Shown here piece after piece: positions 12,376 through 51,917 of a DNA stretch of 64,000 bases. The notes beneath the pieces are model-generated. The model was not told the origin of the DNA. It ran no database searches and was given only the letters and a program-made list of their open reading frames with translations. Each line of letters begins with the position of its first letter. Within the stretch, counting starts at the first letter, position 1. The position numbers were made by a program, and so were the translations under genes. Source of the stretch: Heliopora coerulea (lineage: Eukaryota > Cnidaria > Anthozoa > Scleralcyonacea > Helioporidae); NCBI GenBank assembly GCA_030142905.1, contig JASJOG010000066.1, forward strand, positions 434,001-498,000. Reading direction: 5' to 3'.

Positions 12376-13196
12376 GACTCGATTACACACGGCTCAAGCT
12401 TGGAGAAAGACGCATCTCGACTCCAGACACGTCAACCCAGAAACTCGACTCCAAACTCGAGTTAAAAGGACTCGATGACAACACTGGCATTTCACTCGTG
12501 AATTAATCAGGTGTTTTACCCATGGAAATGTTCCAGTTTGTACGTGACACGTGAATTTTGTAAATGAAAATGCTCAAATTCCATATCAAATTATTTTTAA
12601 TGTACAGTTATCTCAGGTTTGGACGGTGAGGAGGGTGCTCAATTTGTTTGGCGTGGAGAGGCAGACTAAAAAATTCAAAAATGGCCAGAGTCAGGAAAAT
12701 CCTAATTTTCAATGCTGCTTTGACTGTCAAACTACACAAATTACACATGATACTGCTGAAACACCTAGTTCTGAGACATTACTTACGGTACATATATAAC
12801 TGATAAAAGAACAAACCTTACGACTGATGAGTCTTGAACGGATAAACCAATCTACGGTTTTCAAACACAAGCAAATATGAAATATCATTTAAATCTCCTT
12901 ATGTTGTCCTGGTTTGTCCCAGTGAACTGATTTGTCCCAACAATTTTCCAAAGGCGGGAAAACTGAACGTTAGACGGTAATAAACCGGGTGAAACTGCTG
13001 GTCGAAGTAAAAAGACACTGAAGGACTCCACATCCTGGATTAGGGAAAATTTCGAGGATGTCGAGAATTTTGGTGACAGACTTTTCCCTGTAGGAAACTA
13101 AGGACGAACCAATTAATCAACTGTTACCTGCACGTTAAAAATAGGATTACTGTTTATTGCTCGCAGTCAATGGGGTACCGTTCATTTCTTACTCCA
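12376..13196. other. Intergenic, no gene recognised
   Basis: Starts with actcgactcca-like motifs. The open frame at 12551-12799 is unrecognised. Confidence 0.4.
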
Positions 13197-13282
13197 GCTT
13201 GGACTGGCCATTGTGTCATCGTACCGTGGAAAAATAGCCAGACATTGCTCTGTAGCGCGATGGCACAATGGCCAGTCCAAGC
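13197..13282. repeat. Short TIR/foldback element
   Basis: gcttggactggccattgtg (13197-13215) matches the reverse complement of cacaatggccagtccaagc (13264-13282), bounding an 86-bp unit. Confidence 0.75.
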
Positions 13283-14207
13283 CTGCTTTATTCTTTACCG
13301 TTACACATGATCATATAGTCAGTGGGTATGAAGAGCGAGAAGTGTGAGTGTTAACGACGATCAAGTGAAGAGGGTGAATGGAAGAGCAATATACAAGCTA
13401 CGTGTGCATGCCACCATGAAAGAGTGGGTTTGGTGTCGGTGTTCCCCACATTCGAGGACTCAAGAAAGTTTCACGCAGCAAAATTTCAACTCGTCTCCAT
13501 TACGAAGATACGCGAAGTTGTAAACAGATCAACGGGTTACTGGGACCACTACACTTGATGCATGAAGTTACCATTGATAGGGGACCACTACTTCAGACTA
13601 ATCTGCTTTTTGTCGGGATTTCAAAATGTTTACCTCATCTAGTTCATAGAACAACGTATTACACGGATGTAAATGATGCGGTTTCATTTGAGGTTCTAAG
13701 TCTGAGGTACTAATATCTTCCTCAGCTCCCCCATTGCCACTCCCTTAGTCCGCTGTGTTTCAGGTGACTAGCAGGTGTGACCATAGCTGCTGGCTATGGC
13801 GTGACTAAGTGTTCTAATGTGTAATGACGTATCATAAAGTTGGTTTATTAACAGCGGATCTTTACTGAACGTTAGGCGGAGAAGCGCCATATATGACAGA
13901 TGTTTAATCAGTCTAAGTAACAGCTGCAAGCTGGTGCAAATCAACGTAAGTTGGTAGCCAGACGACATGCAAATTAAACTTTCAGTAACTTCCACTCTCA
14001 CTTAGACGTGCATCATGGTTTTATTCTGCCGTCAAGCTGGATTTCCACTATAAATGCAGCGCGTATGCAACTGTATTCTTTAATACATTTGTCTGTCGCA
14101 AAATGTCAAGCGGAGAATGTATACATCGAGTTAACTCAGTTGCACCAGAAATGGCGTGTTTGGGACGAGTTTTCAGCCAGGTGGATGTCCACCTTCATAA
14201 AGTAAGT
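13283..14207. other. Intergenic, no gene recognised
   Basis: Short open frames at 13768-14001 (minus) and 14008-14205 (plus) have no recognised motif. Confidence 0.4.
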
Positions 14208-14394
14208 TTAAGGGTCCATTTACACGATACCATTGTCGTATACGACTGTTCGTTCCGATGTCTGACTAAATCATCGCAGTCTTCCGGACGAATTGCTACT
14301 TTAAGGAGCTAATCGAAAGCAGGAATTGTGACATTACGACTACATTGCATACCTTTAGACGTACAATCGTATACGACTATTGTATTGTGTGTAA
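14208..14394. mobile_element. Small MITE with TATACGAC sub-termini
   Basis: ccatttacacgataccattg and gtcgtatacgactg at the left are mirrored by cgtatacgactattgtattg at the right. Confidence 0.5.
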
Positions 14395-14421
14395 GAATAG
14401 AATACTGCGTAGATCGTGATA

Positions 14422-14639
14422 AATAAGGTAAAAAGTTAAAAGGTTAGAAGGTTGATAACTACCGTGACTGATCTCAAAGAATTCCAACGTTACGAGCAAA
14501 GACCCTTCGTAAAAGAAAGAAACATGTCGTGTTTCTGTGAACAAGTTTCTTTCTCTGACGAAGGGCCTTTGCTCGAGACGTTGGAATTCTTTGAGGTCAG
14601 TCACGGCATTTGTCAGTCTTATAACTTTTTACCTTATTG
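14422..14639. repeat. Long palindrome, arms about 95 bp
   Basis: The left arm (14422-14523) and right arm (14546-14639) are reverse complements over almost their whole length, for example ctcaaagaattccaacgtt against gacgttggaattctttgag. The loop is about 22 nt. A foldback MITE; the transcript would form a long hairpin. Confidence 0.85.
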
Positions 14640-15581
14640 TGTTGTATTAATGAGCCCTAATGCAGACAAACATCGTAGAACTGAAGTGAAAATTTTGAAA
14701 AAAATATCTTTTATTTTATATAAATAAATATACACAACATATAAATACAAGAGGACGGCACGATAGTAAAAATACATCTCTGGTAATTGGGACAATAATT
14801 TAAAATCTCAGTAGTTACGTGATTTCTTGTCCAAACTTCAAATTATTTATTGCCAAAAAACTGAGTCACCTCGTGGAAAGTTAAATATAAATAGACTGTC
14901 TCCGCAAGGCAGCACTTTGTACTGCCTCTTTCGACAATTCAACAAATTGTACAAAACATGGTTGGTTGAAGGGTGACAAGTCCTGTATTAAAAAATTGAC
15001 ATTTTTTGCTTCACTGTGGTCTGGTTGACATCATCGATCCAAACTTGCTAGGTTAAGACATTTTTGAACACAAAGTAAGTGAATGGGTAACCTACCAAAC
15101 CTCTCTTGCGGTAATCTCGAGAGAAAAAGAGAAAAAGCCTTTCTTTTTCCTACGTCACCGTATTAGATGCAAGTCTTTGACCTTGCGATCATGAGCGAGG
15201 GATGCGGCAGTGGTTTAAGAGTTTTCGGGACTTCCTGGCAATTGCGCGAATTGTCAAGGGTCTCCTCGCCCTCATCCTTGTCCACGTTTGAGGACAGAAG
15301 AACTTATCATTTCAGCGTTTACTGCCTCAATAGAGCGCATGCACTCAGTCCCTCGAGACTCGAATAACAAAGGGCACGGCAGCCATGTTGGTGTACCTAA
15401 CAAAACATGAGGATCAAAATTCTTTCGTTAAGGATCATCACCAGCGCGGCTATGAGGTTGAGTTCATAAGCTCTATACCTAATATCAAGAGGCGGCTTCG
15501 AGTTCTAAGGCCTACATCACTTCCGCTATTCCCACTCAGGACCGCGACGTCAAAATGTGTCCTTTTTACGATATTAACGTA

Positions 15582-15766
15582 AAGGGCTGTTTACACATAC
15601 CATTTTGCACATTGCGGTTGTCATCCTGGTGCATGTAATAAACTCATGACAGTCTATCCAGCAAGATATCCGCTTACGATTCGCTGTAGTTTGTCCTCGA
15701 CGCTCTCTTCACACATACTCCAGATATCAACCGCAATACACAAAATCGCACATGTAAACAGCCCTT
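15582..15766. mobile_element. MITE with AAGGGCTGTTTACA termini
   Basis: aagggctgtttacacat at the left and acatgtaaacagccctt at the right are inverted repeats, with gcggttg/caaccgc further in. 185 bp. A possible TTAA-like flank (ttaacgt at left, aagagag at right) is not convincing. Confidence 0.75.
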
Positions 15767-16079
15767 AAGAGAGAAAAACGTTTTCTTTCTTGATATCTTG
15801 TATTCAGGCCACGACTTGCGCTCTTTTTCGAGTTGACTTTAACGGTAGAGATTATCTTTTTAATTCTCTCTTCTGAAGTTATTCCTTAATCCAAGATTAA
15901 CTTAGTGAGCCTTCAAACATCCAGGCAATGGGTCGAACTTCAGAGAACTTAAGCAACCGACGTTCTCGATTCACGGGCAGCTTGATTTGATGAACAGTGG
16001 TTTGAATTTTGAGCTGTATATTCTTTAAAAAAAAATTTCTTAGCAAGCAAAGATGGTGACTTAAAAATCCCTGGAGGGT

Positions 16080-16200
16080 CGTAGAACGTCTGATCAACGA
16101 GTCATCGGGTGAGACAGATTTTGACGTTGTAGGAGTAGAAGTCGTCTTCAGAACGTCGAAACGTTCTTAGTGGCGTCTGGGTAGAGCAAAAATGCGGTTT
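16080..16200 (-). repeat. Possible Penelope-like terminal repeat remnant
   Basis: Contains agtcgtcttcagaacgtc and gaaacgttct, of the type found next to cnidarian Penelope-like elements (GACGTTTCGA...CTTC). A related block lies at 48330-48390. The assignment rests on resemblance only. Confidence 0.3.
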
Positions 16201-16596
16201 TCTATTTTCGATACGCCTTTGAAATTTGAAATTATTCATTTTTGTTTTGTTTTGCATGAAAAATTCTACTGAAAGAAAAAGCCATGAATGAACCAAGAAC
16301 GCCTGTTGTTTAACATCTCTAATGTGCCAAAGTCGTAGAGCTAAGAATTTTGCCGAGAGCGTGACAACACCAAAAACCTAAACCATCATTATGCAGAAGG
16401 GAAAGGACTGAATTTTTCCACTTGAACTCAATGTCCGTTCGAAAGCGTTTCTGCTGACAAGTTTAGCCCTTCAGGCAAAAATGGCAGCCGATTTAGTTTT
16501 ATATATACATTAAGGTTATATACCGAGACCAAGGTATTTAAGCGATATGCTGCACGAATAAACGTGAGGTGGATACGCTAAAAAACCCCTAATTAA

Positions 16597-16634
16597 GACA
16601 AAAAAAACAAAACAAAAAAAAAAAAAACAAAAAC
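16597..16634. repeat. A-rich tract
   Basis: Nearly pure A with a few C interruptions; could be the poly(A) tail of an old retroposed copy or a simple repeat. Confidence 0.7.
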
Positions 16635-16639
16635 TAAAT

Positions 16640-17602
16640 AGACGGCCATTTTAGCAAAAAGCGGACAATTTTGGCAATTGTAAACGTGTTTCCATCAGTT
16701 ACAGGTCACGGTTCGTACATCAAAATTCTAATGATACTAAGGCTAACAGGACAGACTTCTAGATTTTGAAGGTTTGATGAAAAGTACTAACTATCGTCCC
16801 GTTATCCTGGTATCCAGGTTAGAATTTTAATATCTAGAACGGTGACTGTTATAAAACGAAGTTCAAGGCTAAGCAAACCTGCAGGTCTACATCATCTCTT
16901 CACCCACTAAATCATAAAAAAGCATTGCTTCTTACCCTAGTTCTCAAAGGAGAAAAGTCATTTCATAATCTGAACAAAGATTTGTCGACACTTCCGAAAA
17001 ATGTACATATATTACACTGTTTTAGTCGAGGTAACCTCTTCACTTCAGTCGATTATCCTGGCCAAGTTAGTTCAGACAAAACTCACGAATATTAGCAAAT
17101 CAGAACCTGAACAAATTTTGGTCTATGTTTCGATAACTTAGTTTGCAAATAAGACCAAACTTTCGCGAATAAATTAACTATCTACTGTTACTTATTAACC
17201 ATTAATTATTAACTACTAACCCATCTGCTACTGTAACTTAACGTCCAAAACTGTTCCATGAAGCCTTTACGTCCATACTTTAAGTCGCGATAAGCTTCGG
17301 GAAAACACTTTCACCTCATAAAAAGCCACAAGTATTACTCGGTTTGAGCCTTTGGTTCTTTTTACATAAAAAAACAGTCGGCCATGGAACGGGAGGCAAA
17401 GATATTGGAGGATATGACTGTGAAAAGCTACAACAACGTAGCTTTAAAGCCTTAACGACAAAAGACCACCATCTCATACGCTCAACTGCAACAATGCACG
17501 GCTGCACGCCTCCTGCCAGAAACGCTTAGAGCTTAACCAGAAGATCACTTATTACAAAAACTCACAAGGTCACACATGTTTTACCTAAAAATACGGCTAC
17601 AC
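16640..17602. other. Probable 3' UTR and downstream flank of the Eph gene
   Basis: Follows the Eph stop codon on the minus strand. No AATAAA on the minus strand was found within 600 bp; ATTAAA occurs near 16826-16831. The 3' end cannot be placed. Confidence 0.3.
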
Positions 17603-44886
<27,284 letters not shown>

Positions 44887-45300
44887 CTTCGGATCAAATC
44901 CTTTCCCTTGAAGTGATTCGCATTCCTTGCGACGTTTGAGTGGCTCAAACAAATGACGTAGCCCCCCTGCGGGATACGGCTCGAGTCTTTCCGGTCTTTG
45001 GCACAGTGCCCAATGGCCCAGTTTTCAGCACTATTAAAAATTTTGACATGTTTTCAAATACATTTCCTGCCACAGCAAATAGAATATGACAGCAAAATCT
45101 TGAAATGAGCGCTAGCTTTAAACGTAGCTCCTTTTAACGAAGTCAAATACAAACCGAAAACAAAAAAGGAACGAGCGAAAAGGAGAAGGAAAAATTGTTT
45201 AGAATACAAATGCACATCATGACATCAGCGTGAAACCCTGGGAAAACGTAAACAAATGAGGACAGACTGGGCCCGCTCACCGTTCCTTACCGTGTTAGTT
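44887..45300 (-). promoter_or_regulatory. Putative 5' UTR and promoter region of the Eph gene
   Basis: Lies directly upstream of the Eph start codon. It holds TGACG (CRE half-site) within aaatgacgtag at about 44951-44961 and a palindromic ggcactgtgccaa near 45000. No TATA box is evident near the start codon. The transcription start cannot be fixed from sequence. Confidence 0.3.
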
Positions 45301-46808
45301 CTTTGGCTCGCTAAACTTGAGGTTGTCAACAAAGCTCCCGAAGCCTTCAGGACAAAGGCAGTTGGGATTTAGCAGATTAGTTTCATATCCTGCTCTTTGT
45401 GTTGTGTAGCTGGCCTTTCTCTCTCATTTCGAGCAGAACGGAAATTTGAATTTTTTTCAGAAACGTTTACTAACAAATCAGTATTTGTCCGTGGGGATAG
45501 CCGTAAATTTACATGTAGTCGCGATAAAAGGAATTCGCGTGGGAATCAAATATTCGCCAGCTCATCATTTTTGTCTGCCATTCGTCGCGGGATTGAACTA
45601 TGACTGGAATTTATTTTGGAAGTTAAATATAGCCTGTGTACATTTTAGCGTCTTGCACTCTGCCAGAACGTGACAAGATGTAACACCTTTACGTCTGGAA
45701 TGCTTCAAAACGCAACTGACAAGAGTTTCAAAAGTCGACGGTGGCACCTGCTACCTTCGAAACAGGAAGTTAGTTCTCTCAAGAAAAGAAGCAAACTTTG
45801 GACAAAAATAATTCGACTACGTACTTGTTGTTTGATGTTTTCACTTTCGAAACCACTCTTGGCATTTTCCCGGTACTTGAAGATTCGACCGTGACCTAGC
45901 GACCAAGAGCACGGTGACATAGACCCGGAATGAAGTAATCGGTTGAATAAAAGTGTTATTACAAAATTTTAAAATCAAAGGAGATGAATTATGAAATGCG
46001 TTTGTTGATAGGTACGAAATCAGACCAATACAAAAGTGTAATTTTTCTCAAGTGTTTGCAAGAGACCGTAATGAAACAAAAGTCAGGTTATTGGAAGTGC
46101 GTTAGACTGTATTCCAACTCTAAAGGTCAGTTTTGCGGTAGTCCAGACCACATCTTGCGGTCTGGAATATTACAAGGGTGGTTTCTAAGTGAAAGCATGA
46201 ACTATTCTGTTTCCAAGAATGAAGCAAAACTTTCAAAAACCGTGACTCGAACACATTCTTGACGTAGTATATCGTATACTTCAAAGAATATTTGATCAGA
46301 TATCCAAACCGACTGAGAAGCTTGTAGAAAAATGAGGAGATAGCCAAGTTTTTTGACCAACCTCGATATGTTTGGATAACAGAGAAAACCCTTTAGTCGA
46401 CGGTATGATATTAGACCTCAAATGAATCAAAATTTAAAGAAAAAAGTCAGGTTGAAGGTAGTCGAAATGACGAAATTTTTACCGAATTAAAATGGGTTAC
46501 AGATATTTTATGCATTCACTTTAGAAACCATTCTTGGAATTTTCAATAACTGATAACTTGGTCTAGATCACGCTAAAACAGGCCTTCGAAAAAACTGCGA
46601 TCAGCCATTAGGGCCAGATGAATGAGGCTGGCAGGAAATCAGCCCACTCCCGATCGCTCTCCACTTAAATCCCAGTTTTAGTTTACATGGGGCCTGGTTC
46701 ATAAAATAATCTCTGATCACTGGTCTGACTCAATCCGGTTGCTGGACAGAGAAGAATGAGTTGAGACAAGTACGGACCCGGACCTGTAGAAAATTTTCTT
46801 CATTAAGA
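45300..46808. other. Intergenic upstream of the Eph gene, no gene recognised
   Basis: Overlapping open frames between 45397 and 46347 have no recognised domain. A short palindrome (gtccagaccacatcttgcgg / tctgga) lies near 46140-46165. Confidence 0.4.
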
Positions 46809-47605
46809 CCCCGTTTACTCTGCAACATTTTGGGCACTGCACGGGTACCAAATTTCAAGTAGGCCGTACCGTATACACTGTGAAAATTACCCGTACCCAG
46901 TGAACTCAATTTACATATCTGGAATGCTAACTGGCCAATGAAAAGTGAAGCCAAGATGGCCGCCCATGAAGGCCAATTTTGGACGTCAGTTTCAGTTCCC
47001 TACGCGAGCTTGTATGTCAGTTTTAGTCTCCCACGCGACTTTTTACATTTTCTGACAAGTTTTCTTTCGATATACACACAAAACATGTCTTCAAATTATA
47101 GAAATAAGTTTAAGAACTTTAAATATATTTCGACAAAGTCAAACCGAGTTAAAGGTTATATATTTTCACGAAAATGAATTACCAAACATACGATAAACCT
47201 GATAAAATGGTCTCGAAATGTTACTTGAAGAAACTGCTAAGTGCACGTCCTTTTTTTACTGTTAGTTTACCGTCTTCAGACAATTTAGTACACTTCTTCG
47301 GCCACACGGCAATAATGAATCCTTTTAAATACTCGATTATGTAAAATTGGTCGAGTAGTATTTCGTCTGAACACTTTTTCCATAGTTGGGAATGTTTTCG
47401 AAACCGTACCAAACAAAAACTAAAGATTAAAGTTGTGCAAAGGAGTGGAACTGACGTACAAGACCGCGAAGAGGACTGAAACTGAAGTCCAAAATTTCCA
47501 TCCATGGGTAGCCATCTTGGCTTCAATATGGAAATTGAGTTCACTGCCCGTACCAAACTTTAAGCCGTGCTGTGCCAAAAATGTTAATCGTGCAAGCGAG
47601 GTTTA
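46809..47605. mobile_element. MITE, CCGTTTACA family, copy 3, split by a hAT-like insertion
   Basis: The left part (46809-46889) begins cccgtttactctgcaacatt; the right part (47555-47605) contains gtgccaaaaatgttaat. Together they rebuild an element like 20341-20502, interrupted by the insertion at 46898-47546. Confidence 0.65.
46898..47546. mobile_element. hAT-like MITE, copy A (649 bp) with perfect 8-bp duplication
   Basis: Ends CAGTGAACTCAATTT and AAATTGAGTTCACTG are perfect 15-bp inverted repeats. CCCGTACC stands directly outside on both sides (46890-46897, 47547-47554), an 8-bp target-site duplication as made by hAT transposases. The sub-terminal gccaagatggccgccca is also inverted at the other end (as a variant). 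No transposase. Lacks about 42 bp near its right end that copies B and C keep. The 79- and 111-codon frames inside recur in copy B because the DNA is repeated, not because they are genes. Confidence 0.88.
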
Positions 47606-48319
47606 AAACGACGAAATTTCTTGACATGGGGCAGTGCGGTGGCAATGAGCATAACAAGTATTACAGGCGAAGGAAATTAGATGAGCGGTAAAACGATAAA
47701 ATTATTCCGTGGCTTCTTCGATTGGCAGGTATGTTTATAATAATATTTTCATGAATACTGACCACTTGATTCAGGGTCTATTTTACTGAGAACTAGGACC
47801 CATTTAATTTTCTCAAGCGAAATATTGAAAGTTCATCCTTCTCGAAAGCATTGGCGGAAGACGACTGTGTTTACCCGTTGCGAAGTTTCATCAAATGAGG
47901 CATTTTAACATTATGTCGTGTATTTCGTTGCCCATAAGCAGTCTTGCAATCCGCCGTTGTGATACATTAGAGGGGTTAAGCTTCGCGTCTACAGCAAACT
48001 GCAAACGTGATTATTGCGTTATCACGATCTTCCTGTCGTTTGTCGTTTGTGATTCGTGTCGTTGTGCGTGAGATGGAGCAGCTTCACGTTTGTCGCAAAT
48101 GAAATAATTTTTTTAATTTTTTTAAATTTTTTTTTAATGGTTTATTTGGTGCTTCGAAAAAAGTTTTGTGTAGGATTGTCAGTTTTATGCTACATTAGAT
48201 AGAGCAAATCGAAGGTATTTTTCGGGTCTGACATTATTTAAAACGTTTCGGAAGTTCTTCCTACTTCAATTAACAAAATTTGGTCCATTCTTCCTTTATT
48301 CATTAATTTTAATAAGAAA

Positions 48320-48400
48320 CTAAAACTAGCGACGACGTTTCGATGTCTGCTCGACATCTTCTCAAGTCAACTGAGCCTAAAGCCTAGTACACAACGAGCA
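48320..48400 (+). repeat. Possible Penelope-like terminal repeat remnant
   Basis: gcgacgacgtttcgatgtct followed by cgacatcttctcaagtcaac resembles boundary sequence of cnidarian Penelope-like elements. No ORF attached. Low certainty. Confidence 0.3.
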
Positions 48401-48844
48401 AATTTTTGGTGACAAGATTTCTATGACAAAGATATTATCTCGTGTATAAAGACAGCAATTGCTATGTTGAAAACTCGTTCGCCTATGCGCCAGAAATAAC
48501 AATGGACGGCAGACACAAAACCGAAGAAGCCACTAGCAGCCATTGAACTCTAAAAAGACTGGAACGATGCCTGCAAACAGTGTTTTGAAGCCATCAAGAG
48601 GCTGACATGTGGGCCAATTTGCAGGTCATCCCAGTCCCCTGCGTGATAAAACACGCAATCTGTTGTGAAAAACTTCACCCAATTTTCGGATTTTTAGTAA
48701 AGTGGAAGACAGTGTCGTTAGGACTGCATATTGTTAGAATTAACTGTCCATGAAAAATAAAAGTTCAGTACATTTTTTTCTCACGCGTGTTTTTGACCCA
48801 CATGGCTGCCCCTATGTCGGCTTCACTCAGTTGTAAGGCTAGAG

Positions 48845-49531
48845 CAGTGAACTCAATTTCCATATCTGGAATGCTAACTCCCAGTCATTCACTCGGGCAA
48901 AAAGTGAAGCCAAGATGGCCGCCCATGGAGAGAAATTTTGGACGTCAGTTTCAATCCTCTTCGTGGTCTTGTACGTCAGTTCCACTCCTTTGCACAACTT
49001 TAATCTTTAGTTTTTGTTTGGTACGGTTTCGAAAACATTCCCAACTATGGAAAAAGTGTTCAGACGAAATACTACTCGACCAATTTTACATAATCGAGTA
49101 TTTAAAAGGATTCATTACTGCCGTGTGGCCTAAAAAGTGTACTATATTGTCTGAAGACGGTAAACTAACGGTAAAAAAGGACGTGCACTTAGTAGTTTCT
49201 TCAAGTAATATTTCGAGACCATTCTATCAGGTTTATCGTATGTTTGGTAATTCATTTTCGTGAAAATATATAACCTTTAACTCGGTTTGACTTTGTCGAA
49301 ATATATTTAAAGTTCTTAAACTTATTTCTATAATTTGAAGACATGTTTTGTGTGTATTTCCAAAGAAAACTTGTCAGAAAATGTAAAAAGTCGCGTGGGA
49401 GACTAAAACTGACGTACAAGCTCGCGTAGGGAACTGAAACTGACGTCCAAAATTGGCCTCCATGGGCGGCCATCTTGGCTTCACTTTTCATTGGCCAGTT
49501 AGCATTCCAGATATGTAAATTGAGTTCACTG
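48845..49531. mobile_element. hAT-like MITE, copy B (687 bp), inverted relative to copy A
   Basis: Same 15-bp termini as copy A. Flanks ggctagag (48837-48844) and ggctagac (49532-49539) match at 7 of 8 positions. In inverted orientation to copy A, 1.3 kb away, and very similar to it, so the two could pair over more than 600 bp. Full-length form. Confidence 0.87.
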
Positions 49532-49799
49532 GGCTAGACATAACGAGGTATTGTTCCAGTCTTTTTAGAGTTCACTGCTGGCAGCCTTCTGCCGACCTCT
49601 GAGTATGTGGCAAATTTTCTGTGACGGGTTGTGCACACGAACAAACTTTCGTATACGATATTTTTTCTTTGCTGCATAAAAACTGGAGCACCAGCTTTTC
49701 AGCAAATGAATTTGTCGCATAAAATTCGGGCAAATTTTCTCGTGTACACAAGCAAATAAGAATGGTCACTGAAAAAGCTTGCCGCAGAAAATGTACTCC

Positions 49800-51530
49800 T
49801 GTGGACTAAGCTTAAAAAAAATTTCGAAATCACATGAGTTAGTATGAATGATAAAATTAGCAAATATTAAAGTTCAAAAAATTTGTAGATAAAGTTTAAT
49901 TAACAATTTTTCAGTGACTTTAACCCTTTCCGGCAGGACCTTTACCCTTCAGTAAAATCATCTGGCGTTTGCCAGAGTGAATTATAGATTGATGCCATTG
50001 TAAAAAAGCTCATAACTTGAGTCGCAAATATACTTCTGCGGTATGTATTGAGGGATTGTTTTTTTTTACTTTGTGGAATAAAGGTTTCTAAAAATAATAG
50101 AAAAGAAATTAAACTTTTCTCGTCCTAGTGCAGTATTCTAATAAGGAATAATTACAAACGAACGGCTGCTAGTTATGTTTTTTACAAATAAGTTGGCAGA
50201 ATATAACATACTAGATATCTTTTGTGACACTAAGTTTGATATTTACACAAGCTAATGACTCAAGTAATGTTTGAAGAATGTAAGGAACATTGAGGGATGC
50301 AAATGATTAGTTCACAAAAGGACTCTTAAGGTCTAAGTTCTGCTTTATGGTTATCCATTCCCAATGTCAATAGTTTAATTGCTGCAACCCCTCTTTGACT
50401 AAATGTTTGTACATCAGATTGTCCAGCTCTTGAATGAACGTTGCTCTGACGCCTCCTTTACGGTTGCTCTGAGCAGGGCCTATTCTTAGAAGATTTTAAC
50501 AGTTCACATTTAAGAGTGAGTATTAAGGTTATGACCTTAATACATGCCTCCTAAAGGAGGCATGCATATATTGGCATTCTCACCTAACCTTATTGCTGAA
50601 GGGGCAGAGATATCTTCAAGAATGTACTATAAAGTGTCTAAGGTTGAAAATATTAAGGAAACATTCAATATTAAAACAAGATTTAGCGAACTGTCTTGAT
50701 TGACTAAACTGATACAACCTGTTAGTTCAAACGAACATAAGTCGCTATCAAAGAGGCGCTCAACCCAGACTGCATAGTTTCTTTTGCGCGCCGGGAACGG
50801 TAAATTTTGCCAGTGAAATTTTTGCGCGGCGTGCCGCTGGGTACACACATCATAACACACAGTGCAAACGATTATTTAACGTAAAGTTTGTAAGTTTGTC
50901 ATATTGAATATGACAATATGTACCTAAGACTAAACCGTTTGAGTTTATTTCTAAACATCATACCTACCTTCACAACGTGAGAAGACATTGTTTTTCAATT
51001 TTCACCATAATTCCAAGAAAAAAAAAAAATAGCGGAACTGATATAAACTGAGCCCGCAGTCTGCAGACAATTACGCTCGTCTGCACTTCATGTTAGAGAC
51101 ATAACAGTTTGTCTAGTGTATGGTATACCAGTGAAGAATTGAAATTTGAAATTAGAAAAAACAGCAACTAACCGCGCCACCGCGGTGCGTTAATTAGCAG
51201 AAAAAAGCGCAGATTTTTTGAATTATTTGTTTAAATAGCGCGGATTTCTCTTGTGGGCGTTAAATTTTGCGGATTCATTGTGGACAAGGAAAAATTACGC
51301 TGGAAACACGTTCCCCCCGCGGACCAAAGTTTGCAGTCAGGCGCTCAACTACGTGCCAGCTGAGAAAACTAACGATCGCATCTTCAATCCTCAGAATTTC
51401 TGAAAAAATCATAGAAATCAAATACTTCACCAGCCTTGAATTCAATAATGCACACTTTCCAGTCAATACTGCATAAAGTGTGCAATACTGCACACCAAAA
51501 TAGAGCATGGCTCTGAGCATTCTGTAACCG
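49800..51530. other. Intergenic, no gene recognised
   Basis: No motif-bearing open frame. A small palindrome, tgcctcctaaaggaggca, occurs at about 50546-50563. Confidence 0.4.
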
Positions 51531-51539
51531 AACCACAGT

Positions 51540-51690
51540 TGCCTTCTCGAGTCACCAACTTTTTTGACCTGCGGCTTGACTCGGACTTGTCTCCTTTAAC
51601 TTGAACTTTGACTTGGGACCGGAGTTGTTAGTTTTCCTCTTTGGGACTTGCATATGACTTCAGTGACTTGAACTCAAAAGCAATGACTGT
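51540..51690. repeat. GACTTG-rich repeat, left block
   Basis: Contains gagtcaccaacttttt then repeated acttgaactttgacttggga-type units. A mirrored block at 54190-54345 ends with gttggtgagtgg, so the two may be termini of one element of about 2.8 kb. Confidence 0.5.
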
Positions 51691-51840
51691 ACATGTTCGT
51701 CAAGCTCTATCCTCAGAAAAACGATTTCTGTGCCCCAGACGGGGATCGAACCCGTAACTCTTTTCTGAGGACAGAGCTTGACGTACGTTCATCTATCATC
51801 TCAAGATATCTGCAAACTCCCACATTTCTAAAATATATAT
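51690..51840. repeat. Head-to-head broken tRNA-SINE
   Basis: 51695-51760 is the reverse complement of a SINE (B box gggttcgatccccgtc, tail cagaaatcgtttttctgagg on the minus strand). It is fused to a forward SINE tail, ctgaggacagagcttgacgt, at 51764. The forward head is missing. Confidence 0.65.
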
Positions 51841-51917
51841 CTCATTAATATCATTATTAACATATAGTGGCTTCCTCTATGGTCGTACATATGCCTAACT
51901 TGCACCTTAGCTCACCA

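Noticed and set aside
44887..44952. Longer Eph N-terminus starting upstream of 44886
   Set aside because: The upstream frame begins with TTG, not ATG, and would place 22 charged residues before the signal core.
46938..49491. Two near-identical 79-codon ORFs (46938-47177 plus, 49252-49491 minus), suggesting a conserved small protein
   Set aside because: They lie inside inverted copies of the same MITE; similarity is explained by DNA repetition, and the copy at 56618 has lost the frame.
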